64,000 bases of DNA, taken from NCBI GenBank assembly GCA_020631735.1, contig CM036162.1, forward strand, positions 87,121,852-87,185,851, in the 5' to 3' direction. Under the pieces are notes generated by a model. The model worked only from the letters and a program-made list of their open reading frames with translations. It had not been told where the DNA came from and made no database searches. This DNA comes from Saccharum officinarum (Eukaryota; Streptophyta; Magnoliopsida; Poales; Poaceae). Below, in pieces: positions 34,801 to 46,438 of this stretch. Each line of letters opens with the position of its first letter. The stretch's first letter is position 1. A program made the position numbers and the translations under genes.

Positions 34801-35880
34801 CTTTATAAGCCAAAGAGATACTAAACCATGGTTTAGGGGAAAAAAAAGGTCATGAGTGGAGTTTCCAAAACTCCCAAAAGACTAATTTTTTTACAAAATC
34901 ATGGTTTTAGAAACAAGGTTTGTTGTATCCAAACACCTGAGCAGCTTTTGAAAACCAAAGTATTTTGTGAAACTGTAGTATTTCTCCAATACTCCAAAAA
35001 TGTTTTGCATCCAAACAGAGCCTAAGCTCTGATTTTACCCTGTCCCCCAGAATTGAGCAACTATTCTAACAAACTAATGACTTGGTTCCAGTTTCAAGTT
35101 CTAATGAGTAAATGTCATGACAAATGGACCGAGATGGGTTACCCTGCCCTATCATAAGGAGTGCCAGGACAGTGCAGAGCAGAGAATTCAATATAGAAAT
35201 GTCATATACTATACTAACATATATAACCTTTGATTTCCTTACTAAATGGTACCACTCTTTCAGTGCGAGCAATATGGTAATAAATTATTCATATGCCATA
35301 ACATTGTTAAAAACTTTGCATTGCAGGTTGACGGTACTATTAAAGAAAATCCTCAAATGACAATGTTTTTAGAAGGCACTGACATCCGATTCACACTATT
35401 TAGGTAAATCATGATCATGATTACACACACAATCAAATGACTTAACTGGATTACTAAAGCATTCAAAATAACAAGTTTCAAGGTTCCTGGGCAACGGTGC
35501 AGATCCTGTGCTAGACAAGTTTACTACTATATATATCTGAAGCTTCTATTCTCATGTTCATTTATTTTACATTAACACAGAACTGAATTCCCATTTCTAT
35601 TTGAGAAAATGGTACTGATCCAGTTTGGGGGTTCCCAAATAAATTCAGTTACAGCTAATCGTTCAGATCTAAAATAGGTATCAGCTTAAATTCCACATCG
35701 CCCACCCGTCCGTACATAAAAATATAATTCTCAGTAAAAGCAGAAACAACAGGCATGTACATTGCCTGCAAATGCAACTCTCAGGCAAAGTAATAATCGC
35801 AAACAAAAGGTGGGTATGGTTCAAAATAACAACAGAAAGTAGAATAAGAATCTTCTTCGCACCTTGGAGAAATCCGCCAT
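31834..35880 (-). CDS. COPZ: Coatomer subunit zeta (182 aa)
   Basis: Six exons on the minus strand fit GT-AG rules and stay in phase: 35863-35880, 34208-34367, 33271-33418, 33112-33189, 32230-32314 and 31834-31893 (stop TGA). The product matches the COPI zeta subunit, a longin-fold small chain that pairs with gamma-COP in the F-subcomplex and coats vesicles moving from Golgi to ER. Recognised segments are [18 protein letters not shown] at about residues 14-31, [18 protein letters not shown] at about 32-49, [57 protein letters not shown], and a C-terminal [19 protein letters not shown]. Length and ends agree with the family. No break was seen. The first exon carries only six codons. Introns hold MITEs and tandem duplications. 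Confidence 0.95.
31942..32196. mobile_element. Tourist-like MITE 2, in the last intron of the coatomer gene
   Basis: The ends GGCTGTGTTTAG and CTAAACACAGCC are an exact inverted repeat, flanked by TAA on both sides (31939-31941 and 32197-32199). A TAA/TTA duplication is typical of PIF/Harbinger-derived MITEs. It lies between exon 6 and exon 5. Confidence 0.9.
32398..32637. mobile_element. Tourist-like MITE 3, in an intron of the coatomer gene
   Basis: The ends GGCCTTGTTTAGATTGC and GCAATCTAAACAAGGCC form a perfect 17-bp inverted repeat with TAA on both sides. It lies between exon 5 and exon 4. The perfect ends suggest a recent insertion. Confidence 0.92.
33546..33690. repeat. GATTAGTCG-motif repeat in a coatomer intron
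   Basis: The words GATTAGTCG, its complement and GGGCTGATCGNTGCCATGGCGA recur in two diverged halves in the intron between exons 2 and 3. Origin unknown. Confidence 0.6.
34418..34635. repeat. Tandem duplication (about 108 bp) in coatomer intron 1
   Basis: Two neighbouring copies share TTTCACAATAAATGGNRTTGATG and GTAAAGAATTCCAATAAT with a few substitutions. It lies upstream of exon 2. Confidence 0.75.
34752..35024. mobile_element. MITE in coatomer intron 1
   Basis: The ends GGGCCTGTTTGGA and, reversed, GGCTCTGTTTGGA are inverted repeats. The interior holds GTTTTRGAAAC and AAACCATGGTTT words. A clean target duplication was not found. Confidence 0.65.
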
Positions 35881-35989
35881 GGTGTATCGCCGTTCCCTAT
35901 TCCACCCTTCACACAAGAGGAAGATAGTAAGATCATCAGCTAAGGCTCACGAGGAGCAGCGGAGCACCATGCAGCAGGCAGATCCGCAA

Positions 35990-36340
35990 CAAAATGGGCT
36001 GTGTGGATCTCCACTCCATACGGGTATCTGGATGCGGATCTCCACTCTTTACCGGCAAGAGGGAATGGGTACGACCAAAGGAAGAGGACTGAGAGGGGGA
36101 GTTGCTCCTCAGCCACGGCGGAAGGAAGGGTACCTGGATCTGGATCGGGGCGGGGGCGCGAGCGGCGTGCAAGTTTGGGAGGGAAGGCTCCTCTGGAACG
36201 AGAGTCGGGTTGGTCAGTGCCTCCTCACCAGCCGCAGCGGTGAGATTGCCTGTTCCTGCCTGTGCATCCACAACGGGTGTAGAGTGTAGACAATGCTCTT
36301 CCACGTTGGAACGGAGGAGAGAGAAACCACTGATGCGCTA
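35990..36340. repeat. Coatomer 5' flank, copy 1 of a triplicated segment
   Basis: The stretch (GGATCTCCACTCCATAC..., TTACCGGCAAGAGGGAA, GGATCGGGGCGGGGGC, AAGGAGGAGAGAGAAA-like end) lies directly upstream of the coatomer start codon and should hold its promoter and leader. Related copies are at about 37995-38310 and, split, at 49865-50007 plus 53831-53935. Open frames here (up to 141 codons) are not conserved between copies. Confidence 0.75.
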
Positions 36341-37231
36341 AGGCCAGTCCCAACGCGACACGCTGAAATTAGCCTCCGGGTTCCACGTAGAAGACAACAC
36401 CCAGCTCAGCTTTGATGGTGGTTTGCAAAGTCGCTATAGTAGCGTGCAGAAGCTGTGTTGACCTCGTTGACATAAAGTAGGAAGACACACCCAGGCACCG
36501 TGTTGGGAGAATAGCGCTTCTGCTACACAGTACTAAAATAAAGGAAAAGACAAATAATGCTTCTGCTACCTAGTACAAAAGCAAAGAAAAAGATAACTGG
36601 TGGGGTCTAGCAGTAAAGATAGTTTGGGTTAGAAGTTGTTTTCCTAATAGTGACTTTATCTAATGTATAACATTCTCTCTCTTAGAAACACTATCGAGGC
36701 CAATGCGCATTGGCCATGCCCTAATGGGCGCCTGGCCGTGGCCAGGCCAGGGGCACAGAGGCAGGCGGCTTGCAGGGACCCGGTGGTGGCTTTGCCGACT
36801 TGGCGAGGAGAAGGGGGAGGCCAGAAGAGGGCTTATCGACTTGGCGACGGGCAAGCCTGGAAGGCCAGGCGGGCGGCCAGATGCTCGACGGGGTGACCGG
36901 GCGAGTTGCGACTTTGCGAGCGCCGAGAGATCGGGAGGGGCGTGGCTGGAGATGACGCCTGTTGACCTGATGGCTAGAGTTAAGGATGGGCTAGGAGATG
37001 GGCCTAGAGAGGGGTCGTTGGGCAAGTTGTCAATGTGAAGATATGTTCTCTAGTTTTTTGGCACTAGGTCAGCTGCGCCAGAGACGTCTATGATGGGAGG
37101 CGAGGATGAGGAATGGGGTCCGGAGTCTGGGAAGGGTGGTGCACATATGTGTACAGCCATGCGGGAAGGCAATGATAGGCTAGTCATCGTTGGGTAAGAG
37201 AAACTCTAGTGGCCCCCTATTTAAACCTCAT
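36341..37231. other. Spacer between coatomer flank and duplication A, no gene
   Basis: It begins with AAGGCCAGTCCCAACGCG, and CGCATTGGCCATGCCC occurs near 36706-36722, so a MITE may span most of the left half. The right half is GC-rich with frames on all strands but no family features. Confidence 0.4.
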
Positions 37232-38993
37232 AGTTAAATATGAGTGCTCATATAAAAAAAATACAATTCCAAACATGCCCTACTAGAGCCTGAATTTTGG
37301 ATGGACACCCAAGCTCTAGGCCTTCCTGTGCATTGCCAGGTTCCTAGCCCACCCATCGCCAATCAGGTTCCCAGCCTGCATGCCGCCAGCTCCTCGTGCG
37401 CGCGGACATCACCGTCTGCCGCCTTTGCATTCCAGTTTGTGATATGATGAGGTGATATGGGTTCTCGATTTGATCTAGGAAGTAGGAACACAAATCTCTA
37501 GTGTACTGTCTATAGCTATGAACTATAATTTATACTGCAATTTCAGACTTCATGCATGTTTAGATTCATTAGATTTTGGAATCTATATGTTTCTTATGTG
37601 TACAAGGTATACGACACCGCAAGTTCATCGCATGTCCGAGTTTCTCAAGATACACATGGCAGAGATGTTATGAACTCTGCTGTAATAAGCTATCATCAAA
37701 TTTTGACCAAATTTGTGTTTGAATTAAATTTGAATATTTGTATTCATTTATAATTTTAAAGTATAGTGTTGTATTGTTATAGTTTAAATAAATTATTATT
37801 ATATAATGTGATATTCTCAAATATATATGCATATAGTGTGAGAAAATAGAGAGAATTGATGATAGAAACCCTATTTTAGGGGCTCTTAATGGAGTGCAGT
37901 CTAGAAAATAGGACCCTCAAAAGTAGGAGGGGCCTTGTGTTTGGGGCTACTGTTGGCTACGTCATCCGAATAATCAATAGAATATGGGATTGCCTCAAGT
38001 CCATGTGGATCTCCACTCCATACCGGTATCCTAATCAATAGAAGATGGATGAGGTCTCCACTCCTTACCGGCAAGAGGGAACGAGGACGACGAGAGGAAG
38101 AGTTGCTCCTTAGTCACACGCAAAAGGAAGGGTATCCGATTTGGATCAGGGCGGGGGCGGTGTGCAAGAGGTTCCTTGAAGCAGAGAGTTGGATTGGTCA
38201 GTGCCTCCATAGCCACACCCTACTGATGATTGCTGGTGAACTGAAATATTGGGCTGGGCACCTGCAACGGTTGTAGACAGTGCTAAGGAGGAGAGAGAAA
38301 CGATCTATGGAATGACCATCTCTCTGATGCGCTAATGGTTGAGACACTAGCGGAGTATGTCCCATGAGTTCGTGTCAAGTGTCTACTTGGTTTTAGCCAT
38401 TTTCTAGAGTAGCTATTGGAAATGGAAATGGCAAGCCGTGATCATAATCCCGCTTCGGTTTGAGTAAAGCTCTCGTGATTTGCCCTAAAAAACGTCACTG
38501 GGCAACAAAAAGTTAAGCACAACTTCCGTACATAGTCCAATACTCCAATCAAGCAATCAGGAAGTTCAAGTGGCATGTTGCCCCTGTGAAATACTAGTAC
38601 GTGAGAGAAAGTGGTAACAAGGCGCCAAGAAGCATCTTAATAGAACAACCGTTGAAGTTGTTGCAAAAAGCTCATTCCAGACTGATCTCTGGGACGACCA
38701 CACCAAGTGATGACATTCTCTGCTGGCCAGACCTCTTCTTCCCCTGCCTTCTAATGCTGCACTCTAATTAGGTTTGACTACTTTGTAAATTAATCTATTT
38801 TTCTGTTGCCAACAAATCTTGCATTGTTTTTCAGCATCGACAAAACATTGATCCAAGCAAAGATTCGACAAATGGGTGCGTATATTTTTTTCAATAACGA
38901 ATAAAATCCGGTTTCACACCTCTTTAAAAAGAAAGATCAATCTAAAATTATTATAAAGTTCACTCACTCCACACAAGGTGTTTAACACTAATA
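37232..38993. repeat. Duplication copy A
   Basis: It matches 49076-54650 (after removing the insertion at about 50008-53830) along its length. Both copies share GGATGGACACCCAAGCTCTA, GATATGATGAGGTGATATG, TCAAGATACACATGGCAGA and GCATCGACAAAACATTGA. It includes a segment similar to the coatomer 5' flank (about 37995-38310). The copy is cut at 38993 by the solo LTR and resumes at 48637. No gene recognised. Confidence 0.8.
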
Positions 38994-40397
38994 ATACTTG
39001 TAACGCCCTCGGTGTTACGCCTTAAATAAACTACTAATTCTCCTCATGAGCATCATGTTTTAATGTTAGTCCTAGTGGTAAAGCAAAAGATGGATTTTTG
39101 TTGCGATTAAAAATGCCATTTAATAAACCTTAGTACTCTAGTCATGCTTGTTTTTATATAAATAGTAAGCTTGGAAAATGAATTTTTGAAAGCTTAAATG
39201 CTATGATTATGGATAGAATAGTTATGCCATCGTCGAGATATGGATGCCGTGAAGGTGTTAGTACATTTGTTTCAAGTGTTGATGTGATGTTTGTTAGTTT
39301 AAGAATTAGTGCAAGTAAAAATGAATAATGGAAAACCTAGTTCCTTAGTTGTGTTTGCAAAACAATGGTTTGGTTTGAAAAGCAATTTTTATAAGCAAAA
39401 ATGATATAGAACATGTGTTTGAGGTTAAAATGATAATTTGGAGCAAGGTTAATGTGTGTGTGTATAAATAGATAAATGTAGCTTTTGAACCTAATTTAAA
39501 TTTGAGCTTTTTGAAAATTTATGTGCTGGATTGTTTAATTGCTAGCTCGGCGGCTTTTGTGGTAGTCAATATCTTAGAGGTGGTTATTTATACGTTTTTT
39601 TTGCTAGTTGGCTAATTTAGTAAACAAATAAAAATATATAGAGAGTATGTATACACTCACGTATTTGGTTTTGATAAGCACGTCGCTATATTAATTAAAG
39701 TAGTGTACAAACTTATTTCTTTCCAAGTATATCTCTACGGATAAATATATGTATATAAGTATATAATATATATTTTGCTTTATACCATTGGAATTCTCAC
39801 AGATTGGAGATGTACCATTACAACTTTTGATATTGGAAAATGCCATTGGAACTCTTACCTCCCCTGAGAAAATGCCATTGGAATTCTCACGTATTTTAGT
39901 ATGGACGTTTTTGCCCCCGTCCCAAACATGAAGACAGCCTGGCCAACTCTTCCTCATCTTCGATTCATTCCTCTCCTCTCCTTTGCTCTGTCTCCGTGGC
40001 CGGCCGATGAGCCAACCAAACCCTAGCCGCCACCGAGCAGCCGCCGCTGTGCAGCCCCTGCGGCGGAGGTCGCCCGCCGCACCGCCCACTCGCAGCCGCT
40101 CATGCGCCGTCGTGGCACCGTGCAGGCCCGGTGCGCCGCCCGCTCACACAGGACCGCCGCGCCGCCGCTCGCTCACGCAGCTTGCCCGGCTTGCCGCCGG
40201 CGTGCGTAGCTCGCCCGCCTTGCTGCCCTTTTGCGCAGCTCGCCCGCCTTGCCGCTCGCTCGCGCGCGCAAGCCGCCCGAGCCCGCTCGCGCCCCATCGC
40301 AGCCCTCGCTCGTGCCCGTCGCACAGCCAGCCGCAGAGCTCATGTGCGCGCCGTCGCTGCCTCTGCGCGTGCGCCCCTCATCGGTTGAGGTGAGGCC

Positions 40398-40969
40398 ATG
40401 GCCGGTCGGTGGAGTTCAAGCCCAAGGAAGCTCACTTTGATAGGATCGAGCTCGACAGGCAGCAGCACGAGGCAGTGCCTCTTTTGCCATGTTCCATTGA
40501 TCAGGATCCAGAGCAAGCAAGAAAAGACCAAGGGCCAGTGGTTCCTGAAGTGCCCGTACAATATAAAGGTTAGAATTGTTGACATTGGTGATGATAAGTG
40601 CATTTGGTACCCAAGTTTGATTGCTTCATTGTGCTGTGCATACAGGGTGACGACACTACTTGTGGCTTCATCAGGAATGAGAAGGAGTATGAGTCCTTGG
40701 AAGGTGCAGAACGGCAGTTGGAAGAAGGGAAGTCGGCTTCAAGTGACTGCTACACAGAATTGAAGGTAGAATTAGAAGAAGTGAAGCAAACACTAGCTAG
40801 TGTTGTTACTAAACTCTGGAAATTGAAGGCCTTGCTAGATGCTGAGCCAAAGACTGATCCAAAGACCGAGTCCAAGGCTGAGCCAAAGCAGATTGTGTTA
40901 GATTTTTCAGTTTTTATGGGATTTGTAGGTGTCCTCATTGGTGTTGTGGTTGCCTATATGTGGAAGTGA
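40398..40969 (+). CDS. GRF zinc-finger protein with coiled coil and C-terminal membrane anchor (MULE gene)
   Basis: Two exons, 40398-40568 and 40646-40969, joined at AAG|GT...CAG|GGT, encode 164 residues. Upstream frames end before 40398, so the ATG there is the only in-frame start. Residues 27-65 form a GRF-type zinc finger: CLFC at 27-30, GQWF at 46-49 in place of GRxF, C52 and C63 in KCPYN and TTCGF. Residues about 68-115 are charged and heptad-like, suggesting a coiled coil. A short linker repeats PKTDPKTESKAEPK, and the last 21 residues are a hydrophobic helix ending in YMWK. GRF fingers bind single-stranded nucleic acid in proteins such as APE2 and TOP3A. The role here is unknown. The gene is intact, unlike the neighbouring transposase, and the two are transcribed towards each other, as mudrA and mudrB are in maize MuDR. 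Confidence 0.75.
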
Positions 40970-41452
40970 AGGCCAAGTTTGTGTGTTAGCTGTTTGTAAG
41001 CCTATGTCGTTGTATGGAACCCTAAAATTTGTGGTGAAATGAAATATGTTCTGTCCATGCCTTCTATTGTATTGAAATGAACATGTAAATGGCACCTTAT
41101 CTTGTGTTTTGTGGATGGAGTCTAGAAAATTTTGACATGTACATGCTAACAGGACCATAGAAAATTTTGACATGTACATGCTATATATACATGCTTTCAT
41201 GAGCTTTTTCTCCAAGCTGGCAGGAATCAAATGAAACATAACCACTGAGTTCACACAAACTGCATAAGTTCACACAAATATTACATAAGTTCGAAGGCCA
41301 ACATCATTCACTAAAGAATGTTCCTAGGCCACCATCATTCACTACAGAATGTTCCCAGGCCAGCATCATAAAAGTAGCCAACTAAACAGGTTCCAACATA
41401 CAAGTTGTAATTTTATTACAAAAAGGTTGGACCGCAGCGGCATAAAAGCATA

Positions 41453-44267
41453 TCATAAGTCTCTATTCCTCTCTATAGACCAGCATCCTGAGGCAACCAG
41501 CTTCAACAGGAGGAGGGTTGCAGCAGCCTTCATGAGCTTTTTTCTTATGGGTGTCTTTTTCTTCTTCTCAGGCTTCTTCTTGGCTTGGGAGGGTTCAGCT
41601 TCTTCTGTAGCAGTTGTGCCCTTCTTCTTCTCAGTCTTTTTCTTCTTGGCTTGGGAGGGTCCACCTTCTTCTGTAGGAGTTGTCCCCTTCTTCTTCTCAG
41701 CTTGTAGCTTCCTACATTGTAATTAGAAAACATTTATATATTGTGTAATCAAAAAATAAGAGAAATATAGAACTAGTGCATAGGAGAGAAACATACCTTT
41801 TGTCTGCCTTGCTCCTTGGAGGAGCTATCTCACCATGTTCTCCAACCTCTGGCTCTTTGCAAGTTTTCTGAAAGTGCCCGAATCCTCCACATCTGGGACA
41901 TCTGACCTTCTTCTTGGTTGTATTCTTCTCTAAAAACCCTCTTTGCCTCTGAACCTTTGGTCTTCCTACTCCTCTGCCTAGCAAGGGTGGATACACTTGA
42001 AATCTAAGGTCCACAACGGGCCACTGAGACCTATCTGGGATTGGTTCAATCCTGTCCTGATAGGCTGCCTTGAACCTAGCAACTAAGTAGTACTCATAGA
42101 CATAATCTTGAATTCTTAGCCCTCTATTTGATAGAATCCATGCCAAAGCATGTTTGCATGGCTTCCCTGTCACTTGCCACTATCTGCACCCGCAGTTGTG
42201 GTTCTGGAGGTCAACTGTTTCCCTCCTGTGACGTCCCCAGTCATCCAAGATGGTTACTTTAGCAACATCAACATCACAAGCTGCTATCTTAATCACTGTA
42301 ATGTTACTGCTGATCAAGTTAAGGTCTGAAATCACTTTAGGGACAATTCCATTAGCAACCCACTGCATAGCAATTATCTTCCTTCTACATCTTGTCTCCA
42401 TAATGAGTTCTCTAATTTTATCAACCAATTCATGCAATAGCAATCCTTTAAACTTCTTTATCTGTGCATTGAAGCTCTCTGAAACATTATTGTCAAGTAG
42501 TCACACTTGCTGTTATCAGAGAAGGCACTCCTTCGCCAAATCCTATTGTGGTGAAGCTGAAGGTACTCAATGGTTCTTGGTTCAAAATAAAAAATCTTCT
42601 TCATATGCCACTGCCACATACCAAATGTGTAGCTTTTAGCTGTAGGATACAAGTGTTCAGTGATCACACCACCTGAGTAATGCTTCAAAAAGTTCTGATA
42701 CAAGTGCCTCATGCACTCCCTGTTCTCGGCTTGTGGGAACACAACCCCCACTGCATTCTCCAATCCTTTGCATGTATCTGTACATATAACCAGATTTGGC
42801 ACATCTCCTATAGCCTTATGTAGCTGCTGCAGAAACCACTTCCAATTGTCTTCGGTTTCTGACTCAAAAAAATCATAAGCTATATGGTACAACCAATTAT
42901 GTCCATCCACTCTAGTAGCAGAAGCTAATTGACCTTTATATTTACCATGCAAATATGAAGCATCTATACCAATGAAAGGTCTGCACCTAGTCAAAAATCC
43001 ATCAACACATGGTCTGAGAGCCACAAACATCCTGCTGAACTTGTACTTGTCTTCAATCTTCTCCAAATCTATCTCCACTATGCTACCAGGGGAAACTCGC
43101 TTAATTTGAAGAGCCCAATTAAAAAGCAACTGAAAGCTCTCCTCATATGTCCCATGTAACTTGTCCATTGCTACCTTCATACCTGACCAGGCTTTGGAGT
43201 ACTTCAATTTGATGCCAAAGTCAGTCTCCAACTTGTCCCTGCACTCAGATGCTTGCTTGGTTGGATTCTTCTTCAGCTAGTCTCCCAACCTATCTGCACA
43301 CCAACCTTGGCTTGCCGTCTTCCCTTCACGGAACTTGGTGCTAGGACAGTCGTGTATGGCTGGTAGTTTTTTGATCTACACACACAAGAGCAACAAATAA
43401 GAAATACGGTGTCAGCTGCATAAATAAGAGATATGGTGTCAATTGCATAAATAAGAAAGTTTACACCCACACTTTTACCTCTATTGTCTTGCCGTCCCAA
43501 ATCCTAGAAGCATGGATGCGCCAAGGACACCCCTCATGTTTACACTTGGCAATAAATCTTGTTGGATCAGTTTGTAGATTAGCCAACTCAAAGTCTTTCT
43601 TCACTGCATAATGCCTGATTGCCTTCCTGAATAAAATAATATCAGGAAAATGCGCTCCTTGGACAATGTTGGGATTCTCTGGATCATGTATCACATGGAC
43701 CTCCAGTGGATCTGCATCATCAACCTCTGCCTCAAATGCATCAGCATTAACACATGGGGTTGAAGGAGTATTATTAGCATATGGTGCATTGTTAGTGTTC
43801 TGATGAGGAGGTACTAACATGTACATTGACTCATCATTGACACCCACATACTCCTCCTCATTATCAAATATCTGGCTCCCTGTTGGGCTCTACTACAGGC
43901 TCAGAAGGATACTCTGCTCCTTCATCAGGCTCATCAGTAGGATTGGTAGTAGGGGAAGTAGGCTGGTCAGCACGATCTAGGATATGGTTCTCATGCCTAT
44001 TTGGCTATGCATCATGTTTAGCATCAGGTGGCAACACACAAAGAGGAGGCACTAGTGCAACAAATGCATCAATATCTGCGATTGTTGATGGCCAACTGTC
44101 TACTGACAACAACCGAACCCTAACAGCAAACAAATCGTGAAAAAACACTTGGGTGAGCGCAATTCCTCATCCCACATGAATTGATACGATATAGAAGCTT
44201 CAAGCATCGAGAGATCGAACAACCATTACCTCTCCTCGCGTGGCACTGTGTCCTCTAGGTCAGCCAT
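41453..44267 (-). pseudogene. MuDR-type transposase, inactivated
   Basis: It starts with MADLEDTVPREER at 44267 (exon 1 ends near 44230). Downstream come an acidic region, the MuDR N-terminal domain (ILFRKAIRHYAVKKDFELAN.. KCKHEGCPWRIHAS, 43650-43500), and the MULE catalytic domain with GIDASYLHGKY (first Asp, about 42970), CTDTCKG (second Asp, about 42780) and ENRECMRHLYQNF (Glu, about 42720). A SWIM finger (CGCR.QVTGKPCKHALA, about 42190-42145), a CCHC knuckle (CPRCGGFGHFQKTC) and a Lys-rich tail with a near-duplicate EKKKGTT.TEE..PSQAKKK unit follow. Breaks visible are a stop near 44015, a frameshift near 43885, a stop near 43277, a frameshift near 42490 and a stop at 42180, where the SWIM Trp is expected. 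The enzyme would cut and paste elements bearing these TIRs. Confidence 0.88.
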
Positions 44268-44910
44268 GGCGCTCCGGCAGCGCCAGCTCCTTGGCCGCGG
44301 TAGTGGACCAGGAGCGGGAGGTGACCAGGAGCTCCTTCGCCGTGGGCGGGGGCTGCAGCAGACTAGGTGCCGGTGCGTCCTCTAGGTCACCGACGGGGGC
44401 GGCTAGGGTTTGGGTTCAGGCACCCTAGAGCAGTCGGCTGGATGAGGGAGATGGGGAACGAGCACGAGATGGAGAACAAAACGATGGGAACGAGAGGGTG
44501 AGAGAGGCTACGATGCTTCAATCAGGATGGACACAGGGGCAAAGACGTCCATACGGAAATACGACCACCTGACAATGGGTCCAAGTCGCGAGCAGACGTA
44601 GAGAATGGGATTTCTCAGGGAGGCCAAGAGTTCCAAACTTCCAATGACATATTTCCAATATGAAGAGTTGTAATGGTACATCTCCAATCCGTGAGAATTC
44701 CAATGGTATAAAGCAAAATAACCCAAGAAATAATGACACGTTTCTAATTTTATAATTATTTGTATGTTTTGATAAAAACAAAGAAAAGAAAATAGAAAAA
44801 TAAAACTCACGCACAGCGCACACTCAGACATGCGCACCAACACACTCACGCACGCCTGCCCCCGCTGCCTGCTGCCGTCGCTGTGCTGTGTTGCACCGTT
44901 GTTTCCTCTT

Positions 44911-45138
44911 CGGGCCCGGTTCACTTCCCAAAATATTTCCTCTGTCACTCGTCACATCGAATCTTTAGATCTATGCATGGAACATTAAATATAGGTAAAA
45001 AAATAATTAATTGTACAGTTTGTCTGTAAAGGTCAAGATGAATCTTTTAAACCTAATTAATTCATGGTTGAATAAATTTTACCAAATAACAACGAAAGTG
45101 CTACAGAAATATTTCCTCTAAATATTTCGGAAGTAAAC
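44911..45138. mobile_element. Tourist-like MITE 4, diverged
   Basis: The left end GGGCCCGGTTCACTTCCC and the right end, reversed, GACTGTGTTTACTTCC are related. The interior shares ATGCATGGAACATTAAAT and AAAGTGCTACAG with the other Tourist-like copies. It is inserted in the solo LTR. Confidence 0.6.
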
Positions 45139-46042
45139 ACAGTCTTTCGTTGTTACTGTGTTTGTCCTCGCCTGCAACGTTGCCTTGTCCCTGCCTCTGG
45201 AGCTGCTGCGGTCCTCCTGAGCGGAGTTATGGCATGTGCGCTCTGGAGCCAGCATGTGCGCCAGTCGAAGTTATGGCACCCCGTCCGAGCGCTGGAGGCC
45301 GGAGACCTCAGCTCAGCTCCACCCCCGCGTGCGTGGGCACACCCCTACGCTGCCTGGAACCCTCTGCCGCCCTTGACCAAACCACCACCGTCACCGCTCG
45401 CGCACACACCTTCATGTAGAAAAACGGAGCTCCCTTCTCCTTTTAAATTCGCGCAACGCTGAGCCCCTCGGTCCAAGTCCTCGCACCAGGGCATAGCCAT
45501 GGAAGCTAGCTAGAAGCACTACCCACAAAGAGCCGCAATTGTGCCCTATCGACGGCTAATTTCGGATTTGCCTTGCCGTCGGTCAACACGCACCGCCCTA
45601 TCCGCTCGCACGCGGCTAGCACTGCGCGGGCGTTCTCCGACTCAACCGTCGCCACAGCCGTGCCCTATGTAAGCTGACGCTGCTCACACGCCGTTTGTTT
45701 TCGGTCTCCGTTGTCCTCGTTCGCCGGAACGAGCTCGCCGTTTCGGTGAACTAGGCCGCCATGACAGCAGCCCGTGGCTAGCCATGGCATGGCACACCTC
45801 GGGACGCATCACCGCCATCAGGGTATGCACATATATGTAGCATAGAAGCCCTGCAATTCGTTTCCATCGCTGAGCTCGCCGGCGGCCAGCCGAGCCGTGG
45901 CCGCCCCGCGGATTGCGTGCGCAAGCTCCTCTGTTTCGTGCGTGAGGTACAGAAGGGAGGAGTGCGGTGCATAAAAGGAGAAAAGGACAGGGGGTTATGT
46001 GTGAATACGTGAAGAGACATGTGAATAGTAAAAGGGCTACGA

Positions 46043-46153
46043 CCTGTTCGTTTCGCTGGTTTATTGTGCTGAAAGCACTGTTCGCTGGTTTGTTGTGAGA
46101 GAAAAACACTGCTGGATGGCTGCTGATTCTGCTGATAAGTCCAAACGAACAGG
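46043..46153. mobile_element. Short MITE (111 bp)
   Basis: The ends CCTGTTCGTTT and AAACGAACAGG are an exact 11-bp inverted repeat. The interior repeats GTTCGCTGGTTTRTTGTG. GAC flanks both ends (46041-46043 overlapping, 46154 onward is ACT), so the target duplication is unclear. Confidence 0.55.
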
Positions 46154-46207
46154 ACTTTTGTGCCAATTAGCTTCTTCTCTTTTTCAGAGATGGATCAAAT
46201 CGGTTCA

Positions 46208-46438
46208 GGCCCTGTTTGGTTTCCTTTTGTTAAAGTTTAACACCCATCACATCAATGTTCCCTCAAATACATGGAGTACTAAATGTAGACTAATTGCATG
46301 CATGTCGCTACAGATTAGGAGTAATTTACGAGACGAATCTATTAAGCCTAATTAGTCCAAAATTAGAAACTTTTTGTCAAATAAGACGAAAGTGCTACAG
46401 TGTTTGTTAAACTTTAACACCCCAAACCAAACACCCCC
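46208..46438. mobile_element. Tourist-like MITE 5 (231 bp)
   Basis: The ends GGCCCTGTTTGGTTT and, reversed, GGGGGTGTTTGGTTT form inverted repeats with TCA on both sides (46205-46207 and 46439-46441). The interior TTTACGAGACGAATC and AAAGTGCTACAG are family words. It is inserted in the solo LTR. Confidence 0.8.

Larger units (their letters stand above)
39771..44720. mobile_element. Mutator-like element (MULE), two convergent genes
   Basis: Both ends read inwards TATTTTGCTTTATACCATTG, followed by GAATTCTCAC, GATTGGAGATGTACCATTAC and ATGCCATTGGAA-like units. The terminal inverted repeats are about 140-170 bp. The left end faces a small + strand GRF zinc-finger gene and the right end faces a minus-strand transposase. 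No 9-bp target duplication could be recognised (TATAATATA versus ACCCAAGAA), so one edge may be altered. It is inserted in the solo LTR. Confidence 0.85.

Noticed and set aside
35864..36304. Frames of 122-141 codons upstream of the coatomer gene
   Set aside because: Not conserved in the two related copies, and they overlap exon 1 and promoter sequence.
40398..40763. Unspliced 121-codon reading of the GRF gene
   Set aside because: The GRF cysteine pattern only completes after removing the 77-nt intron with GT and AG ends.
39762..44729. 9-bp target duplication for the MULE
   Set aside because: The flanks TATAATATA and ACCCAAGAA do not match, so I do not claim a duplication.
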